The notes below the pieces were generated by a model, which had not been told where the DNA came from, did no database searches, and worked only from the letters and a program-made list of their open reading frames with translations. The translations under genes were made by a program, and so were the position numbers. Positions 7,267 to 7,489 of a DNA stretch of 7,489 nt are shown here, piece by piece (positions within the stretch are counted from its first letter, which is position 1; the number at the start of each line of letters is the position of its first letter). The stretch spans positions 1,150-8,638 of the forward strand of contig DQGF01000348.1 in the NCBI GenBank assembly GCA_003525045.1. The letters run 5' to 3'. This DNA is from Pseudomonas sp. Its GTDB lineage: Bacteria; Pseudomonadota; Gammaproteobacteria; Pseudomonadales; Pseudomonadaceae.

Positions 7267-7306
7267 AGTCTAACAGGGCAGGGGAGATTGAATAAGAGGA
7301 ATTATC
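7267..7306 (-). promoter_or_regulatory. Candidate sigma70 promoter with weak Fur-box-like overlap upstream of the di-heme operon
   Basis: On the minus strand a -10-like TAGACT (7267-7272) lies 17 bp from TTATTC (7290-7295), a poor -35. Transcription would begin near 7260, about 30 nt before the ATG at 7230. A 19-bp stretch at 7288-7306 starts with a perfect GATAAT and matches the Fur consensus at 10 of 19 positions by my count, overlapping the -35. Iron control would suit an imelysin operon, but the match is weak and could be chance in this AT-richer patch. Confidence 0.3.
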
Positions 7307-7351
7307 GTTTGGTTGAGGTGGCGCACGGTTTACCTGCAAACCGCGATCCCT

Positions 7352-7442
7352 TGTGGGAGCGGGCTTGCTCGCGAAAGCGGTGTGTCAGCCGACATTGATG
7401 TCGAATGTTATGGCCTCATCTCGGGCAAGCCACGCTCCCACA
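7352..7442. repeat. REPIN: REP plus inverted REP (GTGGGAGCGGGCTTGCTCGCGA class)
   Basis: A forward REP at 7352-7382 starts TGTGGGAGCGGGCTTGCTCG and ends AAGCGGTG. An inverted partner at about 7423-7442 (GGGCAAGCCACGCTCCCACA) gives TGTGGGAGCGTGGCTTGCCC on the other strand. The spacer holds the palindrome GACAT-TG-ATGTC (7391-7402). This class differs in sequence from the element at 3494-3573. It lies upstream of the di-heme operon promoter and probably follows a gene beyond the window. Confidence 0.8.
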
Positions 7443-7458
7443 GGTCGCCACCGTCACT

Positions 7459-7489
7459 GTAGGAGCGAAGCTTGCTCGCGAAAGCGGTG
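7459..7489 (+). repeat. Third REP palindrome, running to the window edge
   Basis: TGTAGGAGCGAAGCTTGCTCGCGAAAGCGGTG is the same class as the REP at 7352-7382 and in the same orientation. The two share the run TTGCTCGCGAAAGCGGTG. Its possible inverted partner would lie beyond the edge, so a second, tandem REPIN is likely but cannot be confirmed here. Confidence 0.75.

Noticed and set aside
5866..7398. 510-codon open frame on the plus strand opposite the di-heme gene
   Set aside because: It is antisense to a gene with two heme motifs and a lipobox. Its translation is low-complexity, rich in Gly, Ala and Arg, with no family motif. Long antisense frames are common in GC-rich Pseudomonas genes.
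7352..7489. CRISPR-like or attachment-site repeats at the right edge
   Set aside because: Spacing is irregular, units are palindromic and one is inverted. They fit REP/REPIN elements, not a CRISPR array or att duplication.

Overview
This window looks like a chromosomal segment of a fluorescent-group Pseudomonas. The evidence is GC-rich coding sequence, two families of REP/REPIN palindromes typical of P. fluorescens-type genomes, and a gene order that recalls the P. aeruginosa PA4371-PA4375 neighbourhood. The order comparison is from memory and was not checked by a search. All five genes lie on the minus strand, so transcription runs from high to low coordinates.

From the right: 7231-7489 is non-coding. 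It carries three REP palindromes (7352-7489) and a candidate promoter with a weak Fur-like site (7267-7306). A tight three-gene operon follows. It encodes a di-heme c-type cytochrome lipoprotein of the DUF1111/DHOR family (7230-5803), an imelysin (M75-like) lipoprotein (5775-4711) and a Tat-type DUF1513 beta-propeller protein (4711-3599). The gaps are 27 bp and then a 1-base TGATG overlap. All three products carry export signals: two lipoproteins and one likely Tat substrate. The set resembles the periplasmic half of an EfeUOB-like iron system (imelysin plus heme protein) without the permease, and with an added propeller that has about one histidine per blade. An iron or redox role is inference.

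The operon ends at a short hairpin (3581-3597). Next comes a REPIN of a second sequence class (3494-3573) inside a 223-bp gap. The second operon follows: an RND membrane-fusion protein (3375-2227, mexV-like) and, 13 bp on, an RND inner-membrane pump (2213 to the window edge, mexW-like). The pump is cut at codon 737 by the edge, so its last roughly 280 residues are not seen. No outer-membrane channel gene is visible; MexVW of P. aeruginosa uses OprM.

Most of the window is ordinary Pseudomonas core or near-core genome. I see no clear new defence, mobile or RNA system. The points most worth a second look are the histidine pattern in the DUF1513 propeller, the loss of the motif histidine in the imelysin, and the three-gene exported module as a unit.
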